A DNA stretch of 64,000 nucleotides, taken from contig WMCF01000056.1 of NCBI GenBank assembly GCA_009792885.1, positions 4,983,209 through 5,047,208 of the forward strand, in the 5' to 3' direction. The DNA is from Eremophila alpestris peregrina. Its lineage: Eukaryota > Chordata > Aves > Passeriformes > Alaudidae. The position numbers were made by a program, and so were the translations under genes. Below, in pieces: positions 47,441 to 57,512 of the stretch; the first letter of the stretch is position 1, and each line of letters starts with the position of its first letter. The notes under the pieces were generated by a model. That model ran no database searches. It was not told the origin of the DNA and was given only the letters and a program-made list of their open reading frames with translations.

Positions 47441-48855
47441 CAGCGCCAATGCCACCCCTTTGGGAAGAGCCACGGAGCCTAAAGGGCAACCAGGGTGAGC
47501 AGCACGGGCAGCACGGACGGTGTGGTCGCAGGGCTGAGGCAGCCCGACAGGAAAACACCCCGAGCTCCATGGTGAGCACGTTATGGTCGCTGCCAGGTCC
47601 TGAGTCAGCGCTTGGCTCTCAGCACAAGACCCCCAGGGCATTGCCTGGGCCACTGACAGCTCCATGGCCACAGCCGCCCGCTCTGCTGAGGAGGCTGGGA
47701 GCAGAGCCCATTGTCAGCCTGTCCCACGTGTGCCAGGGGCAGAGGGCTCAGCCCCAGCCCAGGGCTGCCCCGGGAGCTACAGCACCGTGCTCCCCCCCCA
47801 TCCCACAGCCCCTCCTGAGCCTCCTGCAGCCGGGATGGGCCCTGGGGACGTTCAGATCACGGAGGGGCCTGGCAGGGCTGGGATGGGGCTGCCAGTGGGG
47901 CTGGTAGCAGGGGGGCCAGCTCCGGGAATCGGCCCCAGTGGTTGCCAGGCCTGTGGTAGGGAGGGGGGAAACCCGATCCTTCGCGGTGGGATCTGGGCTC
48001 CACTCCCGGCTCCCCAGCCGGGCCTCAGCTGCTAATTTTAGCCCTGGGGAGGCACAACTGGAGCAGGAGCTGAGCCCAGCAGGGCAGGGGCTTAGCCCAC
48101 CACAGGAGCTGGTGTGGGCAGGTGGTGACTGCAGTCCTGTGGTGCAGTGTGGTCCTGGGTGAGCCCCCAGCTGCCAGCCAAGCCCCTGGGCAGATGCTGG
48201 CACTGCACACCCCCTGCCCAGCTCCAGCAGCCTCAGTTAGGCCGCTCCACGTAAGGCCACAAGCGCTCCCATGGTGCCGGTGCTGGCCCCACTGAGCCCC
48301 ACCGTGGCCCTGCTGGGTCACAGGCAGGGGTGGCTCTGTGGGTGCTAGACCCCCAAGGCAGGTCCCACAGTCAAGTCCCACAGAAAGGCACAGGGCTGAA
48401 AGACAAGGGGCTCTGCGGAAGAGCCACACTGCACAGTCCTGCAGAAGTCATGGCTACTGCCCAGTGAAGGAGCCCCTGCTTGGCTGAGGACCCTTCATCT
48501 TAGGGCATACCAGGGCAATCAATCACGCCATCAGGTGCCCTGGGAGTGGATGCGTGAGTGGCTGGGAAGGCTGTGCTGAGGGATGCTCCGGCCATCCTGC
48601 CCTTCCAAGCAGAGAAAGTGGCTCCAAAGCCTGCCCAGCCCTGCAGCAGCCACCCCAGGTGTAGGGGGAGACCCCTGGCCGAGGCCCCACAACTGCTCTC
48701 CCCCCAGCCCTTCACCTGGGCTGCACTGCCCAGCGCTTACTGGAAGAGGAAGCTGCCGGGAAGGCGGCGTGTGTGGCGGGGCAGCTTTGGGGAGGCTCAG
48801 CTGGGCTCAGCAGCCGGCACAGCTCAGCTGTCCGTGCTCCCAGGTCCAGGGCCAG
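47441..48855. other. Intergenic DNA, no gene recognised
   Basis: 1.4 kb of GC-rich sequence with chance open frames on both strands. I see no recognisable domain, RNA gene, mobile element or regulatory motif worth listing. Confidence 0.5.
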
Positions 48856-48859
48856 TAAC

Positions 48860-49065
48860 GGGAAGCGTCTGCTCTCAGTGACGGTAAATCAGATCGGGGA
48901 GATTAGAGGCCTTTTTGCCTAATCATGAGCAGCTTGAAGTTGGAGGACAAGTTCCTGGAACAAAGAGGAAATGGAGGCAGTAAATAAAGAAAAACTGTTA
49001 ACATGTGGCCCTGCGTGTGAAAAACGTCTCATGAAGGGCTGTTTATGGTTCACTCATCTGTGGGG
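48860..49065. promoter_or_regulatory. Candidate conserved non-coding element 4 with STAT-type site
   Basis: An AT-richer block with TTTTTGCCTAATCATGAGC, TTCCTGGAA at 48952-48960, CAGTAAATAAAGAAAAACTG and GTTAACATG. It lies about 1 kb upstream of THA1. No open frame with features. Confidence 0.45.
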
Positions 49066-49195
49066 CCGACAGCGCGGGGGGGACAAGCAATAGTGAGGGA
49101 GGGGGCTCCATGGACAGGGGTACAGGCAGGGGTTTGGGCAGAGTGGGGTGGCTGCAGGGGGCTCATATAGGGGACCTGGGGCAGCCAGGTCCTAA

Positions 49196-49231
<36 letters not shown>
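49196..49231 (+). repeat. Poly-G run, 36 bases
   Basis: An uninterrupted run of 36 G residues, flanked by CCTAA and CAGGCGG. It is able to form G-quadruplexes. The exact length in the assembly may be unreliable. Confidence 0.97.
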
Positions 49232-49234
<3 letters not shown>

Positions 49235-49949
49235 GCGGCAGAGGGAGGGAGAAGGCAGCAGCATGGCACAGGTGGCTGGAGCACGGCACATACACAGGTG
49301 GGCAGGGACTGAGGGGAAGAGGCACCTTCATGCACCTGCCCTGTTGAACCCCTGCAAATGCCAGGAGAGGCGCTCGGTGCTGCAGAGCGGTGCCCCAACG
49401 CGGTAGCAGCCCGGAGCGTGGTGTGGCAGCTCCAGCCCAGCGGGGGAAGGTGACGGGGGTCTCTCTACTGCTTTGGACACACGCCCTCCAGCTGAGGGGC
49501 AGTGGGGATTTCTGCCAAGAGGCTGGCGGGTCCCCTCAGAGCAGGCAGAGAGTGCCGACACCTCTGAAGCTGCCCAGAGGTCCCAGAGCACGGCTGCAGT
49601 CAGTGCCAGCCCACCTGCGGTGCCATCGGACTGCGCGGCCGCTGCCAGGGCGGGCGCAGCCAGAGCCGGAGACAGTTCCCCGTGTCCAGACGACCCCGTC
49701 CGTGCCAGCTTTGCTGGCAGCGGGCGCGGCGGGGCGGGGGCAATTCCTGCTCAGCCATGGAGAGATTCTGGCGGATGCCGCTGGCGCTCCCTTCCGTCGG
49801 ACACCCAGGAGGGGGATCCTGGCAAAGCGCAGGGCCGGGGCAGCGCAGGGCCGGGGCAGCCCCGCCCGTGTTCCCCGGTGTGGAGGGGGATGCAGGCATG
49901 GGGGAATGCAGGGATGGGGGCCTGCTAGGGTCGGCGTTCCGAGGCAGCC

Positions 49950-50300
49950 CCGGCACGCGGTGCCCGAGCAGGAACCGCTGCCCCGTCCCTGTCCCCGCCC
50001 CGAATGTCTGGGCCCCGTTCCCGGTAAGGGCGATCCCGCCCCCGCCCGGGAGCCCTTGCGGGGGGCGGTCCCGGCGATGCGGGCGGTGCTGCGGCGGGGG
50101 CGGCTGCCCGGGCCGGAGCGGGTGCCGCGGGGTCCCGCCGCGGCCCCGTCGCTCGCCGTGGACCTACGGAGCGACACGGTGACCGTGCCGTGCGCGGGGA
50201 TGCGCCGCGCCATGGCTCGCGCCGCCGTGGGCGACGACGACTACGGGGAGGACCCGGCAGTGAACGGTGCGCGGAGGGGACGGGACTCCCGAGGGGTCCC
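49950..50300 (+). promoter_or_regulatory. THA1: CpG-rich THA1 promoter and first exon
   Basis: GC- and CpG-dense sequence around the THA1 start codon, typical of a TATA-less vertebrate promoter. No TATA box was seen upstream. Confidence 0.55.
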
Positions 50301-52386
50301 TGCCTGCCAGCCCCCGAGGCGGGGGCAGGGGATGGGGGCCCGTGCGGGACTACGGGGGCGGCCGGGACCTGTGAGGTACCCAAACCCCCGGCCCGCCCAG
50401 GATATCTGTGTTCCCCCGCAGAGCTGCAACGCCGGGTCGCGGGCGTTCTCGGGACGGAGTCGGCTCTGTTCGTGCCCACGGCCACCATGGCCAATCTCAT
50501 CGCCGGTGAGTCTGGGGCTGCACTCGCGGCCCCCGTGCCCCCAGGCTGTGGGACGCTGCCCTTGTCGCCCTCCTCACGGTCCCTCTCTCCCAGTGATGTG
50601 CCACTGCCAGCGCAGGGGGGCTCAGCTGTTCCTGGGCCAAGACGCCCACCTGCACCTCTACGAGCACGGCGGGGCCGCGCAGGTGAGAGCGGCGGCAGTG
50701 TCGGTGGCACTGGTGGCACTGGTGGTAGGGCACTGGTGGCCGCGTGCTGCCCTCCTCTGGCTGCCAGGGCCGGGCCAAGCGGAGTATCCAAATCATCCTC
50801 TGGATTATTGTCCCAAGCTGCAGCACGAGTGGGAGCTGTACACATCCGATGGAGGGGACAGGGGGCTGGAGCCCATCACTGTCCCCTGTCAGCTCCATGC
50901 TCTCCGTGCCCTGGGCACAGGTCGCCGGTGTGCACTCCCAGGCACTGCCAGATCTGCCCAATGGCACGTTCGACCTGGAGCAGCTGGAGCTGAGCATCCG
51001 TGAGGCCCACGGCAGCCGCTATCACCCCCGTCCTGAGCTCATCTGCCTGGAGAACACGCACAGCTCAGCGGGAGGCCGAGCACTGCCCCTCACCTACCTC
51101 AGGCAGGTGAGAGCCCAGGATGGTGCTGGCACAATCCTGCCTGGCGTGGGCAGCTGGGCCCTGCACAGTGGTACAGTGGCACTGCAGGGACACTGGAGCT
51201 CAGAGCATGGCTCGTGTTGGCACTAGATGCCCCAGGGGTCCCTCCCAAAGCAGCTGTCCCTCTGGCTCCCAGGTCCGCGGGCTTGCAGACCGTTACGGGC
51301 TGCGGGTGCACATGGACGGCGCACGGCTGATGAACGCAGCAGTGGCCCAGGGCGTGGAGCCAGCTCAGATCGCCCAGCACTGTGACTCCGTGTCCCTCTG
51401 CTTCTCCAAGGTCTGCTCGTGTGGGGAGGGGTCCCCAGGGCTGGCAGGGGCCAGCACAAGCAGGTGCTGGGCTAAGAGCACACCTGGCAGGCTGGGCCGC
51501 AGCCCAGGAGGGGCAGGTGGAATGACCCCGCTGGCGGCTCTGCAGGGCCTGGGTGCTCCGTGTGGCGCGGTGCTGGCAGGGCGCCGGCAGTTGGTGGCCG
51601 AGGCCTGGAGGGTGCGGAAGGTGCTGGGCGGGGGCATGCGGCAGGCGGGAGTGCTGGCGGCCGCCGCCCGCCTCGGGCTGCAGCGCGCCGAGCCGACGCT
51701 GCGCAGGGACCACGACAACGCCCGGCGCTTCGCGGAAGGTACCGCGGGGCCCCTGAGACTGCGGAGCTGTAACAGCACAGCTGGCGCTGCCCAGCGACAC
51801 CGCGGGGCTGGTGGCTCGGGCACCAGCCCTGCATGGCCATGCTGGGTCTCCAGCCGGGTGAGGATGCTGCTGGGATCCTCACCTGGCTGCAGTGCCGGGA
51901 TCATATCATGACTGTCCCCGTGCTGTGACTCTGGTACCACATGGGGGGAGAAAGGGCTGTCCTTCATCCAGAACCTGGGGCAGGGCTGGGGCAGGCAGCC
52001 TCATCCAAGTAGCTGGGCACTGAGCTTGAACCACCTTGCCTCCCACAGGCATCCATGCACTGGACTCTCCCCTCTGCTCCGTAGACCTGGCAGCAGTGGA
52101 GACCAACATCGTGATGATCGAGGTCCAGGGGGCCTGGCCGTCCCCTGCCGAGCTCTGTGAGCGCCTGCGTGCCGTGAGTGAGGAGGAGGAGGCGGAGACT
52201 GGGCAGGCTGTCAGCGTTCTGATGCTGCCCTGGTCCGCGCGGGCCGTGCGCGCCGTCTGGCACCGCAACGTCTCCGCCCACCACACCGAGCTGGCCAGGA
52301 GAAAGCTGGAATTTGTGGCCAGAAAGTGCCAGGAGGAATTGGCCTTGGGACTGCATCCAACACCTCCAGGCGCTGGGGGAGCCTGA
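50077..52386 (+). CDS. THA1: Threonine aldolase 1 (PLP-dependent)
   Basis: Cleaves L-threonine or L-allo-threonine to glycine and acetaldehyde. Seven exons: 50077-50266, 50422-50505, 50594-50682, 50921-51106, 51273-51410, 51546-51738, 52049-52386. They total 1218 nt and 405 residues, close to mouse (about 400). Landmarks in order: VDLRSDTVT, GDDDYGEDP, VPTATMANLI, LENTHSSAGGR, VHMDGARLMNAAVA, and CFSK|GLGAP, where Lys229 is the PLP Schiff-base lysine and is the last codon of exon 5. Then GGGMRQAGVLAAA and ETNIV follow. The start is the ATG within a CpG-rich region; the frame stays open upstream to 49390, so a longer N-terminus is possible. The Arg-rich start may be a mitochondrial presequence. 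Human THA1P is a pseudogene; this copy has no break. Confidence 0.95.
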
Positions 52387-52544
52387 GCGTTCTGCAGCAC
52401 GTCAGGCAACCAAAAGCAAGGACTGGAACCAGCCCTTGTGCTCCAGATGTGTTCCCAGCCATCTGAAACTTGACATCAGCCCTCACAGGCAGCCTAACAA
52501 ACTAATGTGTGGAGACTCCAGCCCTTGAGGCAGTCAGTGCACAA

Positions 52545-52550
52545 AATAAA
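52545..52550 (+). terminator. THA1: THA1 polyadenylation signal AATAAA
   Basis: A canonical AATAAA 159 bases after the THA1 stop, followed by TGT/GTG-rich sequence (about 52565-52592) that suits a downstream element. Confidence 0.85.
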
Positions 52551-53256
52551 CACGTTCTCTAGCTGTGCAGGGTGTTTTCTCTCAAGTGTGCTCTTTTCCA
52601 TGCTCTGCAACAGGGGGATCATCACAGCCAAGGTCCCCATGGAGGGACAAATGCTTCTGAGGACATGGAAGCATCAAAGCCACAGGACCAGGGTCACTGC
52701 ACAGCCATGCCAAGGTTTGTGTCTGGCCAGGACTGTCGTGGGAGCATGAGCCCAGCCTGGCCCAGATGGTTCTGTCACTCCTATTCACAGAGGCTTATGT
52801 CACCCTGTCCCACAGCAGCACATGAGCTCCCCAGGCTTCCCTGATGTGTTCTGGGTCAGCAAGTCCCAGAACTCTGCACTGGAAGAAGGGATTCTCTCAG
52901 CAGAAGTTGCTTTGGGTGTGCACTCACTGGCTCCCTGGGAAGCACAACCCCAGGCAGCAGTAATTCCCATTTTATTTTGTATTGCCAATGTGCAGTTTAA
53001 AGGGAATAAACGGAGGGAACAAACTTCATGATCCAGCTGCCCAGACAGAGCCTTGCAGCCTGCAGTCCCCTGCACTCCAGCGGGCAGGAACACCCCAGAG
53101 AAGGGGCACCAGCCCAGGCTGGGCTGAGCAGAGAGGGAACAGTGTGAGTCTGAGACCGTGGTCACCTTATGTTAGACGGAGGAGGCAGCAGGCAGGAGGA
53201 TGCCAGCTGCCACCATACAGGGCCATGGTGCCCATCTGCTTACTCCTGATATGCCA
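52551..53256. other. THA1-AFMID convergent interval
   Basis: About 700 bases between two tail-to-tail genes, including the AFMID 3'UTR (minus). I saw no trace of BIRC5 (no BIR-domain frame) or TMEM235, which lie at this position in human. A plus-strand AATAAA occurs near 53004 but does not fit AFMID. Confidence 0.6.
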
Positions 53257-55587
53257 TCATGCTCTTGAAATCATATTCAGAATCACCTGGGATGAGGAAC
53301 CAAACCCTGTGAAAAGCCCCTGACCCCGCACCTCCCTGCAGGGAGGTGGCAGCCCACCTGATCCACCTTGACACAGCCCTCCTACCTACCTGAGTAAGGA
53401 TGTAGCTGTCCTCTGACAGCTTCTCAATGACATCAAAGTGATCCACACCAGCCAGATCCAGCAGAGAGACAGACCAGCCCGCTGCACGCAGGGCCTGTGG
53501 AGAGAAGGGGCTGGCAGGATGGACCCCAAACTCAACCTGCCCTGGACAAGCAGCAGGAATAATGTCTTGCAAGGACTGATGTCCTCCAGTGAGCCAGAAA
53601 CTGCTCTGCTTCAGCACAGAAGCTCTTCTTCCCAGTTGGGCAAGTTGACGAGGGCTGCCTGTCCCCACCAGAGCCGAGCAGGAGCTCACCTGGCCATGCT
53701 CCTGTGACTGCCTGATGCTCAGCTGACTTTAGTCCTGCCATTGCCTGGTGCTCACCTGGCTGTACTCCAGTGACTGCCTGCGAAACTCGGGGGAGTCATG
53801 CTGGGCCACAGCCACCAGCACCTCACAGGCTGCTGGCACTGCCGCGGTGACATGTCTCATGGGGCTGTTCCTCTCGGCCACCTCCCTGCAAGAGTCACGC
53901 CAGTGGCAGCTGATGCAGCTCTTCACTCCAGGAGCACCCATCAGCTGGACTCACCAGCTGGGACAGGCATAGGGGCAGAGGGGCTGCAGAGCCCTGCCTG
54001 TGCTCTGTCCCCATGGCTGTCCCCACAGCACCCGGGCTCACCGGCTCATGTTGAGAACATCGTTCACATAGGTCTGCAGGATGGGCTCCAGGTCATACAC
54101 CCCGCTCACCAGCACTGCTCCTAGAGGCAGAGGCAGGTGAGGAGCTGCAGCCTGGGTGGTTCCCACAGCCCTGGAGGCCGCATCATCATTTAGCTGGGGC
54201 TCCACAGCCCTGCAGCCTTGTCCCAAGTGTGGAGACCAGCTCTTCTCCCAACCCTGTTCTGGGACATGGCAACACTACCTTTGATATCTGGCACCACTTG
54301 GAATTCTGTCCAGTCTGTGGACAGTACCATGGCTGCCAGGTGGGCCCCCGCCGAGTGTCCACACAAGTAAATGCCTCTGAAAGGAGGGAGCAGTTAGAGG
54401 GGCACCCAGGGACAGCTAGGCACGCTTTGCTCTGTGCAGAGGAGGTGGTACAGCCAGATGTGTCAGCTCAGATGTTTCCCAATCCATCAGCTGCTGCCTT
54501 GTGCAGTGACAGGGGATTGTGGCCACAGGCACTGCCCAGTGCTTGGACCAAGGTGCTTATTCCCACTGCAGGCCTCGTTTGCCCCCCAGGCACTCTCACA
54601 GACCAACCCCTGCCCCAGCACTGCCCACCTGATCCTGGGGTACTGCTCCTCCAGGAAGACGAGGCTGCGGCGCACCTGCAGCACCATGGCGTCCATGTGG
54701 CCTGAGCAGAGGGCAAAGGGCAGGGCTGGAGAGCGCCGGGCTGCGCAGGCAGCTGCAGCCTCTGCAGGGCAGCACCCACCTTTAGGGGCTATGTCGTACC
54801 CCACGGCCACCACGGCCACCCCCTGCGAGACCAGCGGGGGGGCTGCAAACCCCGAGTCGTCCTTGCTGGGGGACAGAGAGGCTGACAGGCTGCAGGAACC
54901 GGGGGCTGCAGGGCCAGCTGGGGACTGGGCAGACCCCGTGTACCCACAGCAAGTCCCAGCATCAGGAGAATAAGCAAGGGCTGGTGAGGGATTCCCTTCC
55001 CGAGGAATCCCCCACCGACAGCCCACCTCACCTCAAGCACTGCCAGTATCCGCCGTGGATGTAGACCAGGACCGGGAAGGCTGTGCAGCACAGAGGGGTT
55101 GAGCCGGGTGTGCAGTCTGCCCACTCCCGTCCCCGCCAGCCCCGTCACGTACTTTCAGAAGGGTTCGTGGGAAAATAGATGTCCAGCTTCTCCCCGTCCC
55201 CGCTGCCATAGGGGACGTGCAGCAAGGTCTGCGCGCTGGCGCGGGCCCGTTCGGTTCCTGCGGGGGGAGAGGCGGTGGACATGCGGCCGTGGCACCGAGC
55301 GCAGCCCCTCTCCCGGCGCCGCGCGTTCCCCACCTGCCGCCGTCACCGCCAGGTGGGCGTCGATGATGGTGTCCCGGTCGAGGCGGCGGGACCAGCGACT
55401 GGGAGAGTACTGGTCCTCCAGCACCTGCGGGGAGACAACGAGGCTGCAGCGAGGTCAGCGCCGCCGGGACGGTGGGGGCCACGCCAAAGCCCCCAGCCGG
55501 CGGCCCGAACGAGAACCGCGCACTGCCCAACAGCGGGCCCTGCCTTGGGGCCCCCACCTCCGCGGACATATCCCGCCACCCTCCCAT
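53257..55587 (-). CDS. AFMID: Kynurenine formamidase (arylformamidase)
   Basis: Hydrolyses N-formyl-kynurenine to kynurenine and formate in tryptophan breakdown. It is an alpha/beta hydrolase. Eleven minus-strand exons in transcript order: 55587-55558, 55424-55334, 55257-55153, 55080-55032, 54865-54780, 54701-54629, 54376-54279, 54120-54042, 53885-53756, 53494-53390, 53286-53257. They total 876 nt and 291 residues (mouse 305). Signatures: oxyanion HGGYW (H84-W88), nucleophile elbow GHSAG with Ser153, QHDSPEF with Asp234, and VDHFD with His266, a complete triad. EQYSPSRW-like LEDQYSPSRW is near the N-terminus. The last exon codes only VILNMISRA. The first ATG has -3 A and +4 G; a second ATG is six codons in. 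Confidence 0.94.
53684..53780 (-). repeat. AFMID: Duplicated AFMID exon-9 donor segment
   Basis: A 31-base segment covering the end of exon 9 and its donor (about 53750-53780) recurs 66 bases downstream (53684-53714), with 27 of 31 bases identical by my count. The copy keeps an intact CCAG|GTGAGC. Splicing there would add 66 bases that include an in-frame stop soon after the normal junction, so it is a decoy or an alternative truncating site. Confidence 0.7.
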
Positions 55588-55979
55588 CGTGCCGCTCTCG
55601 GTGCCCGGTGCCGCCGCTCCCGGCGCCACCGCCCGCTGGGGGGCGGGGCCTGGGCGGCCAGACCCGCTCCCATTGGCCGCCCCGGAGGCGAGGCCCCAGT
55701 CTGGGGGCGGGACCAGACAGTGGAGGCGGGGCCAGAGCCCGGGGGCGGGGCCGCCTCCCATTGGCCACTCGGGAACGGGAGGGCGGAGCCGGCGGGCAGA
55801 GGAAAATAAAAGTTTTGGCGCCCTTGGCCCCTATTGGGCAGCGCTGCCGCGCACTGACGCAGACCCTTTCGCGATTGGCTGGTGCGGTGGCCCGTGGGTT
55901 GGAGGCCTCCTTCGATTGGCTGAGGCGGCCTCGGCGGAGCGGCGCGCGCGGGCTCGGGCCGGCAGCCCGCCAGTCCGCC
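55588..55979. promoter_or_regulatory. Divergent AFMID/TK1 promoter with five ATTGG motifs and an E2F-type site
   Basis: The 392 bases between the two start codons are CpG-rich with several GC boxes (GGGCGGGG type, for example near 55640 and 55743). ATTGG, the inverted CCAAT box, occurs at 55672, 55760, 55833, 55874 and 55915. The last three are exactly 41 bases apart. TTTTGGCGCC at 55813-55822 fits the E2F consensus. Mammalian TK1 promoters use CCAAT/NF-Y and E2F sites for G1/S induction. The AFMID/TK1 head-to-head arrangement is also found in human. Confidence 0.9.
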
Positions 55980-57512
55980 ATGAACTGCCTGACGGTGCCC
56001 GGTGTCCACCCCGGCTCCCCCAGTCGGCCCCGCGGGCAGATACAGGTACGGGGTCGCCCCGGGGCACGGGCTGGGGGGCAGATACGGGCACAGTACTGTC
56101 CCGGAGCACGGGCTGGGGGTGGATATACGTGCCGCGCCGGATCACCGGGCTGAGGGACTGGCACTGGCTGGAGCCGGGGCTTCCCGTTGACTGCCGTTCT
56201 GACCGCAGCATTCCGCCCTTAGGTGATCTTCGGGCCCATGTTCTCCGGGAAGAGGTAGGCGCGGAGCGGGAGGCGCAGGGAGGGGGTACGAGAAGGCGGC
56301 GGGCTGAGGCCGAGTCCTCACACCGTGTCTTGCAGCACGGAGCTCATGCGGCGAGTGCGACGGTTCCAGCTGGCCCAGTACCGGTGCCTGCTGGTGAAGT
56401 ACGCCAAGGACACTCGCTACAGCTCTACCGGGGTCTCCACACACGACAAGTGAGTGCCCGGGGCAGGAGGACGCCCCAGTTCCAGGGGGCTGCCTGGCCT
56501 GTCCGGCTCATTCCCCCCTGCCCGCAGGAGCACCATGGAGGCCCTGCCCGCCGGGCTCCTGCAGGACGTTTACCAGGAAGCGCTGGCTGCCGCCGTCATC
56601 GGCATCGATGAGGGCCAGTTTGTAAGTGCATGGTTGGAGTGGGTTTGCTGGGCTCTGCGGGACACAGACCCCTCAGTACATCCTGTGCACACCAAGGTCT
56701 GTGTCCTCTGTAGGAGGCGGTGGGAAGTGATGACCCGGAACAGTTTGATTCATGTGGCCCGTGCTTATAATCAAACCCTCTTTCCCTATAGTCCCTGCAG
56801 AGAGGATGCTGGGACTGGAGCCCATTGCACAGACAGAGCATATGGCTCTGATTTTCCTTGCTCCTGGTGCTGCTGTCTGGGCATGCACTGTGGGATCTGG
56901 AGCCAAGTGCTGCCCCCCATCCTTCTTTACGATGTGCCTGTACCCCCTCCAGTTCCCAGACATTGTGGAGTTCTGCGAGACAATGGCCAATGCTGGGAAA
57001 ACCGTCATTGTTGCTGCTCTGGATGGGACTTTCCAGAGGAAGGTAGGACAGTCATTTTAGTACAGCAGCAGCTGCTTTGGGACCCTCATGGCACCCACTC
57101 AGCAGCACCTTCCCTGCTGTGTGGCACAGGCCTTTGGGAGCATACTGAACCTGGTGCCACTGGCAGAGAGCGTGGTGAAGCTGAATGCTGTGTGCATGGA
57201 GTGCTTCAGGGAGGCCTCCTACACCAAGAGACTGGGAGCAGAGCGTGAGGTGAGTCCCCTTGGAACAGGAACTGCTTCACCCTGCCAGTCCTGCCCACAG
57301 GGAGAGACCCTGCAGGGAGCTGGGCTCTGCAGTCACTCCCCACATTTCCCTGCCAGGTGGAGGTGATTGGAGGAGCTGACAAGTACCACTCGGTGTGCAG
57401 GGCCTGCTACTTCCGCCAGCGACTGCAGCAGGCCGGGCCAGACAACAAGGAGAACGTGCCCCTGGGCCTGAGGCAGCTGGAGACAGCTGCCCCTCACAAG
57501 ATCTTCACTTGA
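55980..57512 (+). CDS. TK1: Thymidine kinase 1, cytosolic
   Basis: Phosphorylates thymidine to dTMP in the S-phase salvage pathway. Seven exons: 55980-56045, 56223-56254, 56336-56449, 56528-56621, 56953-57042, 57130-57249, 57357-57512. They total 672 nt and 223 residues. P-loop GPMFSGKST at 26-34; catalytic-base motif IGIDEGQF with Glu99; zinc cysteines Cys154 and Cys157 (AVCMECF) and Cys186 and Cys189 (SVCRAC). A KEN box at 203-205 (DNKENV) matches the APC/C-Cdh1 degron used at mitotic exit. Ser13 in PGSPS matches the human mitotic phosphosite. The loop after RYSS has one residue more than in human. Divergent with AFMID and tail-to-tail with SYNGR2. Confidence 0.97.

Noticed and set aside
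53240..53286. Longer AFMID tail reading ...MMAYQE in another frame of the last exon
   Set aside because: It is out of phase with exon 10; the in-phase frame stops at 53257.
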